Notes under the pieces: generated by a model
The model's database searches: none
What the model was told of the DNA's origin: nothing
Seen by the model: the letters and a program-made list of their open reading frames with translations, nothing else
Assembly: GCA_028280575.1 (NCBI GenBank)
Contig: JANQLN010000112.1
Location: forward strand, 1-34,578
DNA: 34,578 nt
Source of the DNA: Clostridia bacterium
GTDB taxonomy: Bacteria; Bacillota; Clostridia; Acetivibrionales; STF1-152
Direction: 5' to 3'
Made by a program: the position numbers and the translations under genes
In this document: positions 25,257-32,224 of the stretch, in pieces
Layout: each line of letters begins with the position of its first letter
Numbering within the stretch: position 1 is the first letter of the stretch

Positions 25257-26351
25257 TTACAGTCTTTCAATGCAATACTCCGCAGCACAGCCGTATAAAA
25301 GGTGCAGAAGCTTTAAAATGTCCTCATACCCGTAAAGATTCTTTTCGTATATGGTATGGTCCGGTTTCCTGGTGTCCGAACACCCCTGGGGGCTCTCATA
25401 TGCAAAACAAATATTCGCACCCGTGTGGTAGAGCATGCTGGTAAGCGAAAATGAAGCTTCATCCTCATTGTCAAGGCCCTCTTCATTAAGTATATCGAAT
25501 TTCCTGCCCGTATATCCATACTGCTCCAGCACGGAATAAAATCTCTTGCAAAACTCAAATATGCTTTTCCTGGCTTTATAAGGGATATATGAAACGGGAA
25601 GTATGGAGGGGTCATATTCATGGCTGTGCATGTTTAAAAGCATATCCGGAGCTTCTTCCCTTGCAAGCTTGAGGATCGCCTTTGTGGTTTCGCTCATGGG
25701 TGAAGACCAATCGTCATGCTGCATGTTAATTCCTGCGTCGTCAAAATATCCCCCCAGTATTCCCACATCGCCGACCATGGGATGTATGGCCTTGCAATAA
25801 GGCCAGTAATAGGGCTTTCCGTTTTTACGGGTACCCTGTCCCCACTTTGACATTTCTGTTTTGGGAAGGCCCACCCAGCCGTCATACGGAACCCTTGCCC
25901 TTCCGTCAGGATTGCCCAGGGGAACTATCACAAGCCTTAGCTGCTCAAGCTTTTCCAAAAGGGCAGGCTGCTTTTCACCTTTTATGTCTTTTCCTGTTTC
26001 CATAAGGCTAATCAGTGACAGGGCTCCCACCATTGATTCCATTTCCTGGCCGTGCACTCCGGCCAAAATCATCAAAACAGGACTGGTGCGTTCTTCCCGC
26101 CTGTAATAATGGCCCTTGTATCCGGCCGCCACGGCCGAACCAAAATTAGCCCTGCCTTTAAGCCCTGGTTCCGGGTCTCCGTAAAAAACGGCCCTGACCT
26201 TTCTTCCCCCGGGTGAAACAGAAAGCAAGGCGACCTTGCCTTTACTTATTTTATTGTCAATAAAGCCTTGTATCTTATCCTCACGGGAAATCCACCAGCC
26301 AGGTATTTCCACAGGGCTTGCCATCACACTGCCGCCTTTGTAATTATCCAT
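25257..26351 (-). CDS. M14 family zinc carboxypeptidase-like protein
   Basis: A 364-residue cytoplasmic protein with the M14 active site. Zinc ligands H100 and E103 are in AGVHGQEMES, followed by NPDGRAR (147-153). The third zinc His is in LLNMHSHEYDP (H242 or H244) and the catalytic Glu is E319 in CFAYESPQG. The start at 26351 is chosen because GGAGG lies 8 nt upstream; the ATG five codons earlier (26366) has no site. M14 enzymes remove C-terminal residues or deacylate amide-linked groups; several bacterial ones act on cell-wall peptides or amidated sugars. Its position inside a sugar-import operon, 77 bp after the second permease, suggests a glycopeptide or amide-decorated sugar as substrate. 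Specificity is inferred, catalytic motifs are seen. Confidence 0.88.
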   Translation of the reverse strand: MDNYKGGSVMASPVEIPGWWISREDKIQGFIDNKISKGKVALLSVSPGGRKVRAVFYGDPEPGLKGRANFGSAVAAGYKGHYYRREERTSPVLMILAGVHGQEMESMVGALSLISLMETGKDIKGEKQPALLEKLEQLRLVIVPLGNPDGRARVPYDGWVGLPKTEMSKWGQGTRKNGKPYYWPYCKAIHPMVGDVGILGGYFDDAGINMQHDDWSSPMSETTKAILKLAREEAPDMLLNMHSHEYDPSILPVSYIPYKARKSIFEFCKRFYSVLEQYGYTGRKFDILNEEGLDNEDEASFSLTSMLYHTGANICFAYESPQGCSDTRKPDHTIYEKNLYGYEDILKLLHLLYGCAAEYCIERL

Positions 26352-26396
26352 ATTCTGCGCCTCCATTGTTTTTTCATATGCTTATCCTGTATTTTA

Positions 26397-26412
26397 CTTA
26401 AGCTAACTTAAG
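26397..26412. repeat. small inverted repeat between permease and M14 genes
   Basis: CTTAAG-CTAA-CTTAAG gives 6-bp AT-rich arms in the 77-bp gap between the second permease and the M14 gene. It is too weak for a terminator; possibly an mRNA processing or stabilising site, or nothing. Confidence 0.2.
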
Positions 26413-26428
26413 GCTTAAAGCTTTATGT

Positions 26429-27313
26429 TCAACCCTTAAGCGCCCCTATCATAACGCCCTTGGCAAAATATTTCTGGATAAAGGGGTACACACACAGTAT
26501 TGGGACCGTACCCGTTATTGTTACCGCATGTTTTATTGTGTCGGACACCTGTGCAACTTCCGCAGTTGCAGCACCTGTAGACATTGAATCTGTTTCATTG
26601 TTGATCAAAATCTCCCGCATAACCAGCTGTAATGGAAATTTATCCCTGTCCCTTATGAAAATTGCCGCCCCAAACCATGCATTCCAGTGGGCCACGCCAT
26701 ACCATAGAAACATAACGGCAATAACGGGCAGTGACAGGGGAAGTATTATCCTGAACAATATTGTGAACTCACTTGCCCCATCTATAACTGCCGATTCTTC
26801 AAGGCTTCTCGGTATTCCCATGAACGAAGTCCTCATGACAATAATATTATATGTTGATACAAGGCCCGGTATTATAAGCGCCCATAAGGAATTATAAAGC
26901 CCAACGCCGTTTACAAGCAAAAACAATGGAACCAATCCTCCGCTGAAATACATGGTAACAAGCATCATGACCATAACCGGCTTTTTGAGCATTACTCCTC
27001 TCCTGGAAAGGAAGTAGCCTGCTATACTGGTAGCCAGGACATTTATTGAAGTCCCTGCGACCACTATAAAAAGAGTGTTTTTATAACCTATTAAAATCAT
27101 GGGGTTTTTGAATACTTCCCTGTATGCATCCAAATGTACGCCTCCAAGGGGCCTTATCAGCAACCCCCTGTGCTGCATAAGCAGTCCGGCATTGCTCATA
27201 GATGAAAAAAATACGTATATAAAGGGATAAAGCGTAACCAGCATAACCAAAATCATAAACAATATGTTAAAGACATCAAACAGTATTTCTCCTGCGCTTC
27301 TTTTATTTAACAT
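26429..27313 (-). CDS. carbohydrate ABC transporter permease (MalG/YtcP type)
   Basis: A 294-residue inner-membrane protein with six predicted helices. The EAA loop that contacts the ATPase is seen as EESAVIDGASEFTILFRIILPLSLPVI. It pairs with the LplB-like permease encoded 15 bp upstream to form the channel of a CUT1-type importer. The length and the motif HWNAWFGAAIFIRDRDKFPLQL are typical of YtcP-like permeases that work with LplA/YtcQ-type lipoproteins in Bacillota. Such systems import oligosaccharides, often uronate- or mannose-containing. GGAGGGG precedes the ATG. The operon encodes no ATP-binding subunit, so a shared MsmK-type ATPase is presumably used. Confidence 0.95.
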   Translation of the reverse strand: MLNKRSAGEILFDVFNILFMILVMLVTLYPFIYVFFSSMSNAGLLMQHRGLLIRPLGGVHLDAYREVFKNPMILIGYKNTLFIVVAGTSINVLATSIAGYFLSRRGVMLKKPVMVMMLVTMYFSGGLVPLFLLVNGVGLYNSLWALIIPGLVSTYNIIVMRTSFMGIPRSLEESAVIDGASEFTILFRIILPLSLPVIAVMFLWYGVAHWNAWFGAAIFIRDRDKFPLQLVMREILINNETDSMSTGAATAEVAQVSDTIKHAVTITGTVPILCVYPFIQKYFAKGVMIGALKG

Positions 27314-27328
27314 AAAATATCCCCTCCT

Positions 27329-28285
27329 TTACCATAGGCTGTAATCGCTTACTTTTCTGCTTACGTTGTTGGCAATTATCAGCAGTGTAAAATTTATCAC
27401 CGAGTTAAATATCCCCACAGCCGTACTATAGCTGAAATCATATTGCTCCAGGCCCTTTCTGAATACAAATGTTGATATGACATCTGCTGTTTCATATGTG
27501 ATAGGGTTATACAAAAGGAGTATTTTTTCAAATCCAAGGCTCAAAAGCCTCCCAATATTTAATATCAATAATATTACAACAGTAGGTGCAATACCGGGAA
27601 GCGTTATATGCCACGCCCTTTTCAGCCTTCCCGCCCCATCTATTATTGCTGCTTCATATAATTGTTGGTCTATTTGTGATAATGCTGCAATGAATATAAT
27701 TGACCTGAAACCCATTCCCTGCCAGATACCTGATGAAATGTAGATGGTGCGGAATAAGCCGGGTTTTTGCAGCAATGGCGCCCTCTCTCCGCCCAAAAGT
27801 ACAATTAAATCGTTTATAAGCCCGTCTGAGGCAACAAAATCCGTAATCATACCGCATATGACAACTATTGATATAAAATGGGGCAAATAGGATATTGTCT
27901 GGACTGTCCTTTTAAATTTATTGCTTCTTAATTCGTTCAGCAGCAGCGCAAAAAGTATGGGCATTGGAAAAGAGAAAATAAGCCCGTAGAAATTTATCAA
28001 AAATGTATTTCTTATAAGCCTCCAAAAATAATAGCTTCTGAAAAAATTTACAAAATGGTCCAGACCGACCCAGGGGCTTCCGAGAATGCCCAGTCCCGGA
28101 GAATACTTTTTAAATCCGATCTGCAGCCCATATATCGGCCCATAGTGAAAAACTATATAATAAGCTATTATGGGCAGTATCATAAGATACAGTACTTTAT
28201 TGGCAGCCAAATCCTTTAAAAGCCTTTTAAAAAAACCTGCAGAACTGTTTTCATAAGCTTTTGTTCCAGTATGAATGGTACCCAT
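27329..28285 (-). CDS. carbohydrate ABC transporter permease (MalF/LplB type)
   Basis: A 318-residue inner-membrane permease with six helices. Its EAA loop reads EAAIIDGAGRLKRAWHITLPGIAPTV. The ATG at 28285 has AAGGAG 6 nt upstream and begins the protein just before the first cytoplasmic segment; the frame is open to 28354 but that extension runs through an intercistronic hairpin, so it is rejected. It forms the importer with the MalG-like permease 15 bp downstream and the binding lipoprotein upstream. YteP/LplB-like motifs (FHYGPIYGLQIGFKKYSPGLGI, GSPWVGLDHFVNFF) are well conserved. The transported sugar is unknown. Confidence 0.95.
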   Translation of the reverse strand: MGTIHTGTKAYENSSAGFFKRLLKDLAANKVLYLMILPIIAYYIVFHYGPIYGLQIGFKKYSPGLGILGSPWVGLDHFVNFFRSYYFWRLIRNTFLINFYGLIFSFPMPILFALLLNELRSNKFKRTVQTISYLPHFISIVVICGMITDFVASDGLINDLIVLLGGERAPLLQKPGLFRTIYISSGIWQGMGFRSIIFIAALSQIDQQLYEAAIIDGAGRLKRAWHITLPGIAPTVVILLILNIGRLLSLGFEKILLLYNPITYETADVISTFVFRKGLEQYDFSYSTAVGIFNSVINFTLLIIANNVSRKVSDYSLW

Positions 28286-28319
28286 ACAAAGCTCCTTTCT
28301 TTCCTGAAAATATAGCACT

Positions 28320-28345
28320 CCGGGGGTATCCTGCAATACCCCCGG
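28320..28345 (-). other. GC-rich intercistronic hairpin between binding-protein and permease genes
   Basis: Exact 10-bp arms (28320-28329 and 28336-28345, CGGGGGTAT type) with a 6-nt loop lie between the binding-protein stop and the permease start. No T-run follows on the minus strand. This is the usual place for a stem that protects the binding-protein mRNA or partially terminates, giving more binding protein than permease. Confidence 0.65.
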
Positions 28346-28365
28346 GTATATCATATCCGGTTCAT

Positions 28366-30003
28366 TTAATCGCTCAAGTACCTGTCATAGGCCTTTTGGT
28401 AAATCTCTATTGCCCTTTCTATGCCCATTTTTTTCAATTGATCCATGTATTTGTCAAATTTATCCAAGCTTTCTTCTCCAAGGAGGAATTTTAAATACAT
28501 TTCATCATTATAGGTCTTGATTTGTGCCATTATGTTTCCCATCTCTTCAGCGTCGGCCACATCTGTCCTAATAGACGGAAACTTGTGGTCAAGCTCATTC
28601 GAATCTGACCATAACTCGACCGCCTCCCATTGGGACGGCAAAGTAAGATCAAATGTTGTCATTTGCGGATGCCTTACATAGGGCCCTGTAGCATAGGACC
28701 TGGTGTATATTCCCTTCATCTGGAAAAAGCTTCTTTCATCAGGGTCATTATGCATAATTTCCGTAGGCACGATTTTTCCTCCGGCCTCAACGTTATAGCT
28801 TATTCCTTCAATTCCAAAGTTGGCAAGCATCTGCCCTTCTTCACCGTAAATATAATCAAGAAGCCTTGCGGCAATCTCAGGGTGTTTACAGGCTGCCGTT
28901 ATTGAAGCCACCCTGTTATTTAAAGAAAATGCCCATGATTTATGTCCGAACTTCGGAGTATCACCCTTTTTCAAAACAGGCCATTTGGTCGCTGTCAGGG
29001 TGTAATTTGAATCCGTTTCCCTTGCTATATCTTCCAAGAGACTGATATGTCCCGTATATCCTACAAGGGCTCCCGATGTGCCGTTGGTCATTTTGGCATA
29101 TTCAAGATTTTTGTTCATTGTTACAATATCCTTATCCAGCAAGCCTTCTTTATACCAGTGGTTCACAAGTCCCATAACATCCTTGTACCTGGAATCGTAT
29201 GGCCCGTAGTGTACCTTTCCGTCTTCCACAAAAAAACTGGTGCCTACGCCATAAATGGAATGGAAAAATGTTGCAAAACGTGAGCTTCTTTTTGTCATGG
29301 GTGCTTCGGCGCCCTTTTTGTCCCTGAAGGCAACAAGCATTTCATACCATTCGTCACTGGTTTCCGGACGGTCCAGGCCTAAATCATCCAGCCAGTCCTT
29401 TCGTACCAGGGGACCAAGTATCGACTTTCCGTCTTCAATAGGTGCCAGTCCTCCATACAGGCCTTCATTGGTTTTTATCATCTTGTCAAGCATGGGATTC
29501 TCAGACAGCCATTTGACATAATTAGGCATATATCCTTCTTCCATCAGACCGTTAAGGGGTATAATTACTTTATCTTCAATTGCTTTAGGCGTGCCGCCTG
29601 AATAAAATTTATCCCATGAGTATTCAACTATATCGGGCAGTTCACCTGTGGCAACCATTAATCCGAACTGCTCGTCACTTGTGGGATGCATAAATTCAAT
29701 ATCAATGCCTGTTTTCTTTTCAAGCTCCTTGGCAAATTCTGTTTCATTTGCACTTTCAAAGCTTTTGCTTACATTGGGATTAAGACCATGCCACCATGTT
29801 ACTTTGACATTTGTATCCATAGGATAAGAAAATTCTTCTTCTTGCGCTTCGGTTATAGCATCATCACCTTTGCCGGTGTCCATATCCTGTCCCTTATTGG
29901 GCTCGTCATTATCGCCGTTTTCTTTTGCACACCCTGCAAACAAGCTTACCGTTAAAAACGCAGCCAGAATTAGAGAAAAAAGTTTGAAAAATTTCTTTTC
30001 CAT
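28366..30003 (-). CDS. extracellular sugar-binding lipoprotein (LplA/YtcQ type)
   Basis: A 545-residue solute-binding protein of a CUT1 importer. The lipoprotein signal peptide has a Lys-rich start, a hydrophobic core and lipobox L-F-A-G-C25, so the mature protein is lipid-anchored outside the membrane. An acidic linker (about 30-57, GDNDEPNKGQDMDTGKGDD) precedes the binding fold (VKVTWWHGLNPN, then MVATGELPDIVEYSW, typical of family-1 sugar-binding proteins). Its long size is characteristic of LplA-like proteins. AGGAGG precedes the ATG. It is first of a probable seven-gene operon and has a strong promoter and operator upstream. Ligand unknown; the neighbouring enzymes suggest a sulfated or mannose-containing glycan. 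Confidence 0.95.
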   Translation of the reverse strand: MEKKFFKLFSLILAAFLTVSLFAGCAKENGDNDEPNKGQDMDTGKGDDAITEAQEEEFSYPMDTNVKVTWWHGLNPNVSKSFESANETEFAKELEKKTGIDIEFMHPTSDEQFGLMVATGELPDIVEYSWDKFYSGGTPKAIEDKVIIPLNGLMEEGYMPNYVKWLSENPMLDKMIKTNEGLYGGLAPIEDGKSILGPLVRKDWLDDLGLDRPETSDEWYEMLVAFRDKKGAEAPMTKRSSRFATFFHSIYGVGTSFFVEDGKVHYGPYDSRYKDVMGLVNHWYKEGLLDKDIVTMNKNLEYAKMTNGTSGALVGYTGHISLLEDIARETDSNYTLTATKWPVLKKGDTPKFGHKSWAFSLNNRVASITAACKHPEIAARLLDYIYGEEGQMLANFGIEGISYNVEAGGKIVPTEIMHNDPDERSFFQMKGIYTRSYATGPYVRHPQMTTFDLTLPSQWEAVELWSDSNELDHKFPSIRTDVADAEEMGNIMAQIKTYNDEMYLKFLLGEESLDKFDKYMDQLKKMGIERAIEIYQKAYDRYLSD

Positions 30004-30056
30004 TAATATTACCTCCTGTTTTATTTATTTTTTTAAAGCTTGTAAAAGCAATTATT

Positions 30057-30072
30057 ATTGCAACGCTGCAAT
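30057..30072. promoter_or_regulatory. CG-centred operator at the start of the importer operon
   Basis: ATTGCAACGCTGCAAT is symmetric at seven of eight position pairs around the central CG. It overlaps the predicted transcription start (centre near +5), a repressor position. The site at 34317-34332 shares 12 of 16 bases. The form (even palindrome with central CG) fits LacI/CcpA-family regulators, none of which is encoded in the window. Confidence 0.6.
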
Positions 30073-30075
30073 TTT

Positions 30076-30104
30076 ATTATAGGAAGAATGCTTTTTAATG
30101 TAAA
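30076..30104 (-). promoter_or_regulatory. sigma-A promoter of the importer operon
   Basis: On the minus strand: TTTACA (30104-30099), a 17-bp spacer and a perfect TATAAT (30081-30076). The start would be near 30069, 66 nt before the lipoprotein ATG. AATGCT occurs twice as a direct repeat (30087-30092 and 30103-30108), 16 bp apart, as a possible activator half-site. Confidence 0.75.
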
Positions 30105-30200
30105 TGCTCAATTATTTGAATTTATATACCAATATTAGAATAAAAATCGACAATTTATCGGTTCTGTTTACTTTATCTAAAATTAAGATCTCCTTTTTCC

Positions 30201-32066
30201 TTAATTTAAAGGATTTAAGAATTCAATATATCCATGCCTTTGCAAAAATACATAATATTCCACCAAGTCCTCAAGCAGCTGGCAAGCATTTTCTTTCCCA
30301 AGCTCAACTGCGGTAAGTCCGGCTATTTCCAACAGGTTTCTTTTGCCGTCGGTCCAAAAAAGCGGACAGTTCATATCATAGCTGTAAAAGGGCCTGTATT
30401 TTGTACTGTTTCTTGTCTTTTCGTCCAGTGTATGAAATGTCAGGCATCCCCTGACTATCCTTCTGGGAACAATGGACCTTGCCCTTGCCTCCAGCTTCCT
30501 TCCCACGTCAAAAATAAAATCGGGATATGCTTTGGGTTTAAGCCTTTTGGCAGTCTCTTCAACGGCAAATAAAATATCCGTGCCTCCGGCCAATTTTTTA
30601 AGCTTAAGGCATCCCTTGAAAAAGGCATTTCTTACAAGCTTTTCGTACGCCTTGTTTTGACAGGGTTTCTCATCGGCAAGCTGATCCGCATGCTCCTCTA
30701 TCCTTTCAAGCAGCCATATTATTTTATCCTTTTCAGGGTATGCCATAAAATATAAAAATGCCCCGCATATTAATCCGTTCCGCTTTAAAATTGAAGGCTC
30801 CAGCCTTTCCGGTATATCAATTGAAGAATGATAGCTCTTTGCAGGGTGCATAAGCATTGATACCGTTGGGACATTAAGCATGGGATCGGATAAAAGCCCG
30901 TCTCCTAAATCAAAGCTGCCTTCAACAAACTCAAAAGCATCCTTTTTATATGACTGGTATACACGGTTTAATTTTGAAATAAGCGTATCTGTGTAGGACC
31001 AGTTTGAAAGAGGATTATGCCATATGTGCATCATTGCCTTATCGGCACTTCCAGCTCCGACCATATCCATATTTAGGGCACCAACTGCCTTCTGTATCCT
31101 TTCGGGATATTTTATGCAGTAGCCCATAATCCCCATACTTTCATATCCCATTATTATACGGATATTATTAAGCGGTTTTTTAATCCTTTTATCTTTTATT
31201 GCCTTTACAATAGCTGCAGCAAGCTCCAGTACAGCTCCACACCCGGACGCATTGTCGTTGGCGCCCGGTTCGTACAGGTGGCCGCAGAGCAGGACATCTT
31301 CATTTTTGCTGCCTGTCCCGGGTATCATTCCCGATACCGTATATACTGTCCCGTCATAAAACCTTGTGTCCACCTGTGCATGAAGCTTGAGCCTTTTGTT
31401 TTTTACAGCCGCCTTATGAATTTCATTTCTCAGATTATCTCCTTCCCGCGGGGAGAGGCTGAAGCCGAAAAGTCCCGTATTGTTTACCGGTATTATAAAG
31501 CTGTTCTCCCACCTGGTGGCGTCATATACATCGCTTCTTTTTTCCCTTGCTCCGGGGAGCATGGGCATAAAGTCCGAAATAATCCCGGAAGCTCCCCCAT
31601 TTATAGCAGGCTGCAGCACAGTCCGGGGACTGCGCGACGTAAATACCAATTTATCCTTTACATCCATTCCCCTTAACTTCTCCGGAGCATCAGCCTCTAT
31701 AACCTCAGCAGTTATTCCGCCTTTTGGGGTAGGCGCGCTGCACATCATCAGGCAGCACGGAACCCTATTATAATCCGCAATTACCGAATTTTGCGAATCA
31801 GCTGTTCTTAGAACCGCACCGGAAACATCCCACGCACGTGGTATTACCCAATCTCCGTATGCAGTTTTTCCGTCTGCCTTAAGGGGAAGCATCTCAACCT
31901 CTTTAAGCCCTGCAATTTTCATCTGCTCCGCACAATAAAGCGCCGTCTTTTTAAAATTTGCAAAATCAAACCATCTATCACTGCGGTGTATTTTCTCAAC
32001 ATGATAAAAACAGCTCTTTTCATTAAAATACTCCGACAGGATGGAAAAAATTTTTTCATACCACAT
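30201..32066 (-). CDS. M28/DUF4910-type aminopeptidase-like protein
   Basis: A 621-residue cytoplasmic protein. An inserted PA-like domain (about 115-240) interrupts an M28-type metallopeptidase fold. Metal-site motifs are LCGHLYEPGANDNASG (H263, D271), GYESMGIMGY (E309), NMDMVG (D334) and YHSSID (H413). In standard M28 enzymes E309 would be followed by a second, zinc-binding Glu; here it is Ser310, as I recall for DUF2172/DUF4910 relatives (PETIG-like). The C-terminal ~80 residues (FWTDGKRNLLEIAGLTAVELG, LVEYYVFLQRHGYIEF) look like a winged helix, also typical of that group. GGAG lies about 8 nt before the ATG. It follows the serine hydrolase fusion gene after 158 bp. Natural substrates of this group are poorly known. 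Confidence 0.82.
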   Translation of the reverse strand: MWYEKIFSILSEYFNEKSCFYHVEKIHRSDRWFDFANFKKTALYCAEQMKIAGLKEVEMLPLKADGKTAYGDWVIPRAWDVSGAVLRTADSQNSVIADYNRVPCCLMMCSAPTPKGGITAEVIEADAPEKLRGMDVKDKLVFTSRSPRTVLQPAINGGASGIISDFMPMLPGAREKRSDVYDATRWENSFIIPVNNTGLFGFSLSPREGDNLRNEIHKAAVKNKRLKLHAQVDTRFYDGTVYTVSGMIPGTGSKNEDVLLCGHLYEPGANDNASGCGAVLELAAAIVKAIKDKRIKKPLNNIRIIMGYESMGIMGYCIKYPERIQKAVGALNMDMVGAGSADKAMMHIWHNPLSNWSYTDTLISKLNRVYQSYKKDAFEFVEGSFDLGDGLLSDPMLNVPTVSMLMHPAKSYHSSIDIPERLEPSILKRNGLICGAFLYFMAYPEKDKIIWLLERIEEHADQLADEKPCQNKAYEKLVRNAFFKGCLKLKKLAGGTDILFAVEETAKRLKPKAYPDFIFDVGRKLEARARSIVPRRIVRGCLTFHTLDEKTRNSTKYRPFYSYDMNCPLFWTDGKRNLLEIAGLTAVELGKENACQLLEDLVEYYVFLQRHGYIEFLNPLN

Positions 32067-32224
32067 AATTTAACTCCACTCATAACATGTTTTAGTAAAT
32101 TGTCATTTTTTTAATTGTAATACAATATATCCATACTGCTAATTTTATATTTGACCTCATAATTTAAGGAATTAAATCCGTTTCATACTCCTTTAAAGAA
32201 ATCTTAACATAAGCAAAATGCCCA

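Noticed and set aside
28286-28354. 23-codon extension of the MalF-like permease
   Set aside because: Translates through the intercistronic hairpin; the ATG at 28285 has AAGGAG at proper spacing.
32067-32224. Promoter or tiny ORF in the gap between the fusion gene and the M28-type gene
   Set aside because: No -35/-10 pair with proper spacing was convincing, and the short ATG frame after AAAGGAGT stops after four codons.
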